Assembly (NCBI GenBank): GCA_028703735.1
Contig: JAQVMI010000173.1
Coordinates: 1 to 5,005, forward strand
Direction: 5' to 3'
DNA length: 5,005 bases
Source: Candidatus Cloacimonadota bacterium
Lineage (GTDB): Bacteria > Cloacimonadota > Cloacimonadia > Cloacimonadales > Cloacimonadaceae
The translations under genes and the position numbers were made by a program. Positions 4,939 through 5,005 of this stretch are shown piece after piece. Position 1 is the first letter of the stretch; each line of letters opens with the position of its first letter. Under the pieces are notes generated by a model. It did no database searches. It saw nothing but the letters and a program-made list of their open reading frames with translations, and was not told the DNA's origin.

Positions 4939-5005
4939 TACAAATTCAGATGGGTTTTGGTGTAAACCCGTTGCAGGGTTACGGGAACTTTCAAGCCGGC
5001 AGTAG
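4938..5005 (-). CDS. C-terminal end of an upstream gene, unidentified
   Basis: Reading the minus strand from the right edge in the frame that stops at TAA 4940-4938 gives the 21 residues TAGLKVPVTLQRVYTKTHLN plus Leu. The stop shares its last A with the next ATG (TAATG), the usual overlap for coupled genes, which is the main support. The strand-like VPVTLQRVYTK could end another pilin-like protein, but the fragment is too short to assign. The alternative is that the 190-residue gene itself extends through this stretch in its own open frame. Confidence 0.55.
   Translation of the reverse strand, partial: TAGLKVPVTLQRVYTKTHLNL

Overview
The window looks like a chromosomal segment of a moderately AT-rich Gram-negative-type bacterium that carries a type IV pilus-like machine. 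Every gene I can support lies on the minus strand, so transcription runs from the right edge to the left edge. The intergenic pyrimidine/purine octamer arrays, together with a large-protein style that mixes LamG domains and pilin-like anchors, remind me of Cloacimonadota or another FCB-group lineage. That is an impression, not a demonstration; nothing in the window is a phylogenetic marker.

Right to left, the layout is as follows. (1) The last 21 codons of an unidentified gene enter at the right edge. Its TAA overlaps the next ATG by one base. (2) Next is a 190-residue single-pass protein that resembles a minor pilin or pseudopilin (4366-4938). (3) A 397-residue protein follows (3163-4356), with an N-terminal hydrophobic anchor and a C-terminal LamG/concanavalin-like domain. 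(4) Then comes a PilS-like sensor with six predicted membrane helices and a phosphoacceptor-type helix, but with no ATP-binding domain (2173-3147). (5) A response regulator overlaps it by four bases (1319-2176). Its receiver domain is fused to a Crp-like cyclic-nucleotide-binding-fold domain, and it has no DNA-binding domain. These genes are packed with overlaps or gaps of 15 bases or fewer and have good Shine-Dalgarno sites (except the 190-residue gene), so they are almost certainly one operon.

A 462-base non-coding interval (857-1318) separates the operon from a PilT-family ATPase that runs off the left edge. This interval is made of repeats: octamer arrays at both ends in opposite orientation, a perfect 33-base inverted repeat with a third partial copy, a short GC-rich palindrome of a common dispersed type, and a 104-base MITE-like element. 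The MITE-like element has 15-base imperfect terminal inverted repeats and two back-to-back perfect hairpins.

Taken together, the genes suggest a surface filament or pseudopilus carrying a LamG adhesin-like tip or minor subunit, a retraction-type ATPase, and an atypical two-component pair. The sensor of that pair cannot act as an ordinary kinase, and the regulator probably works by protein contact or ligand binding rather than by binding DNA. The most interesting points are this kinase-less PilS-like/REC-Crp pair, the LamG minor-pilin-like protein, the altered Asp box of the ATPase, and the nested repeat interval.
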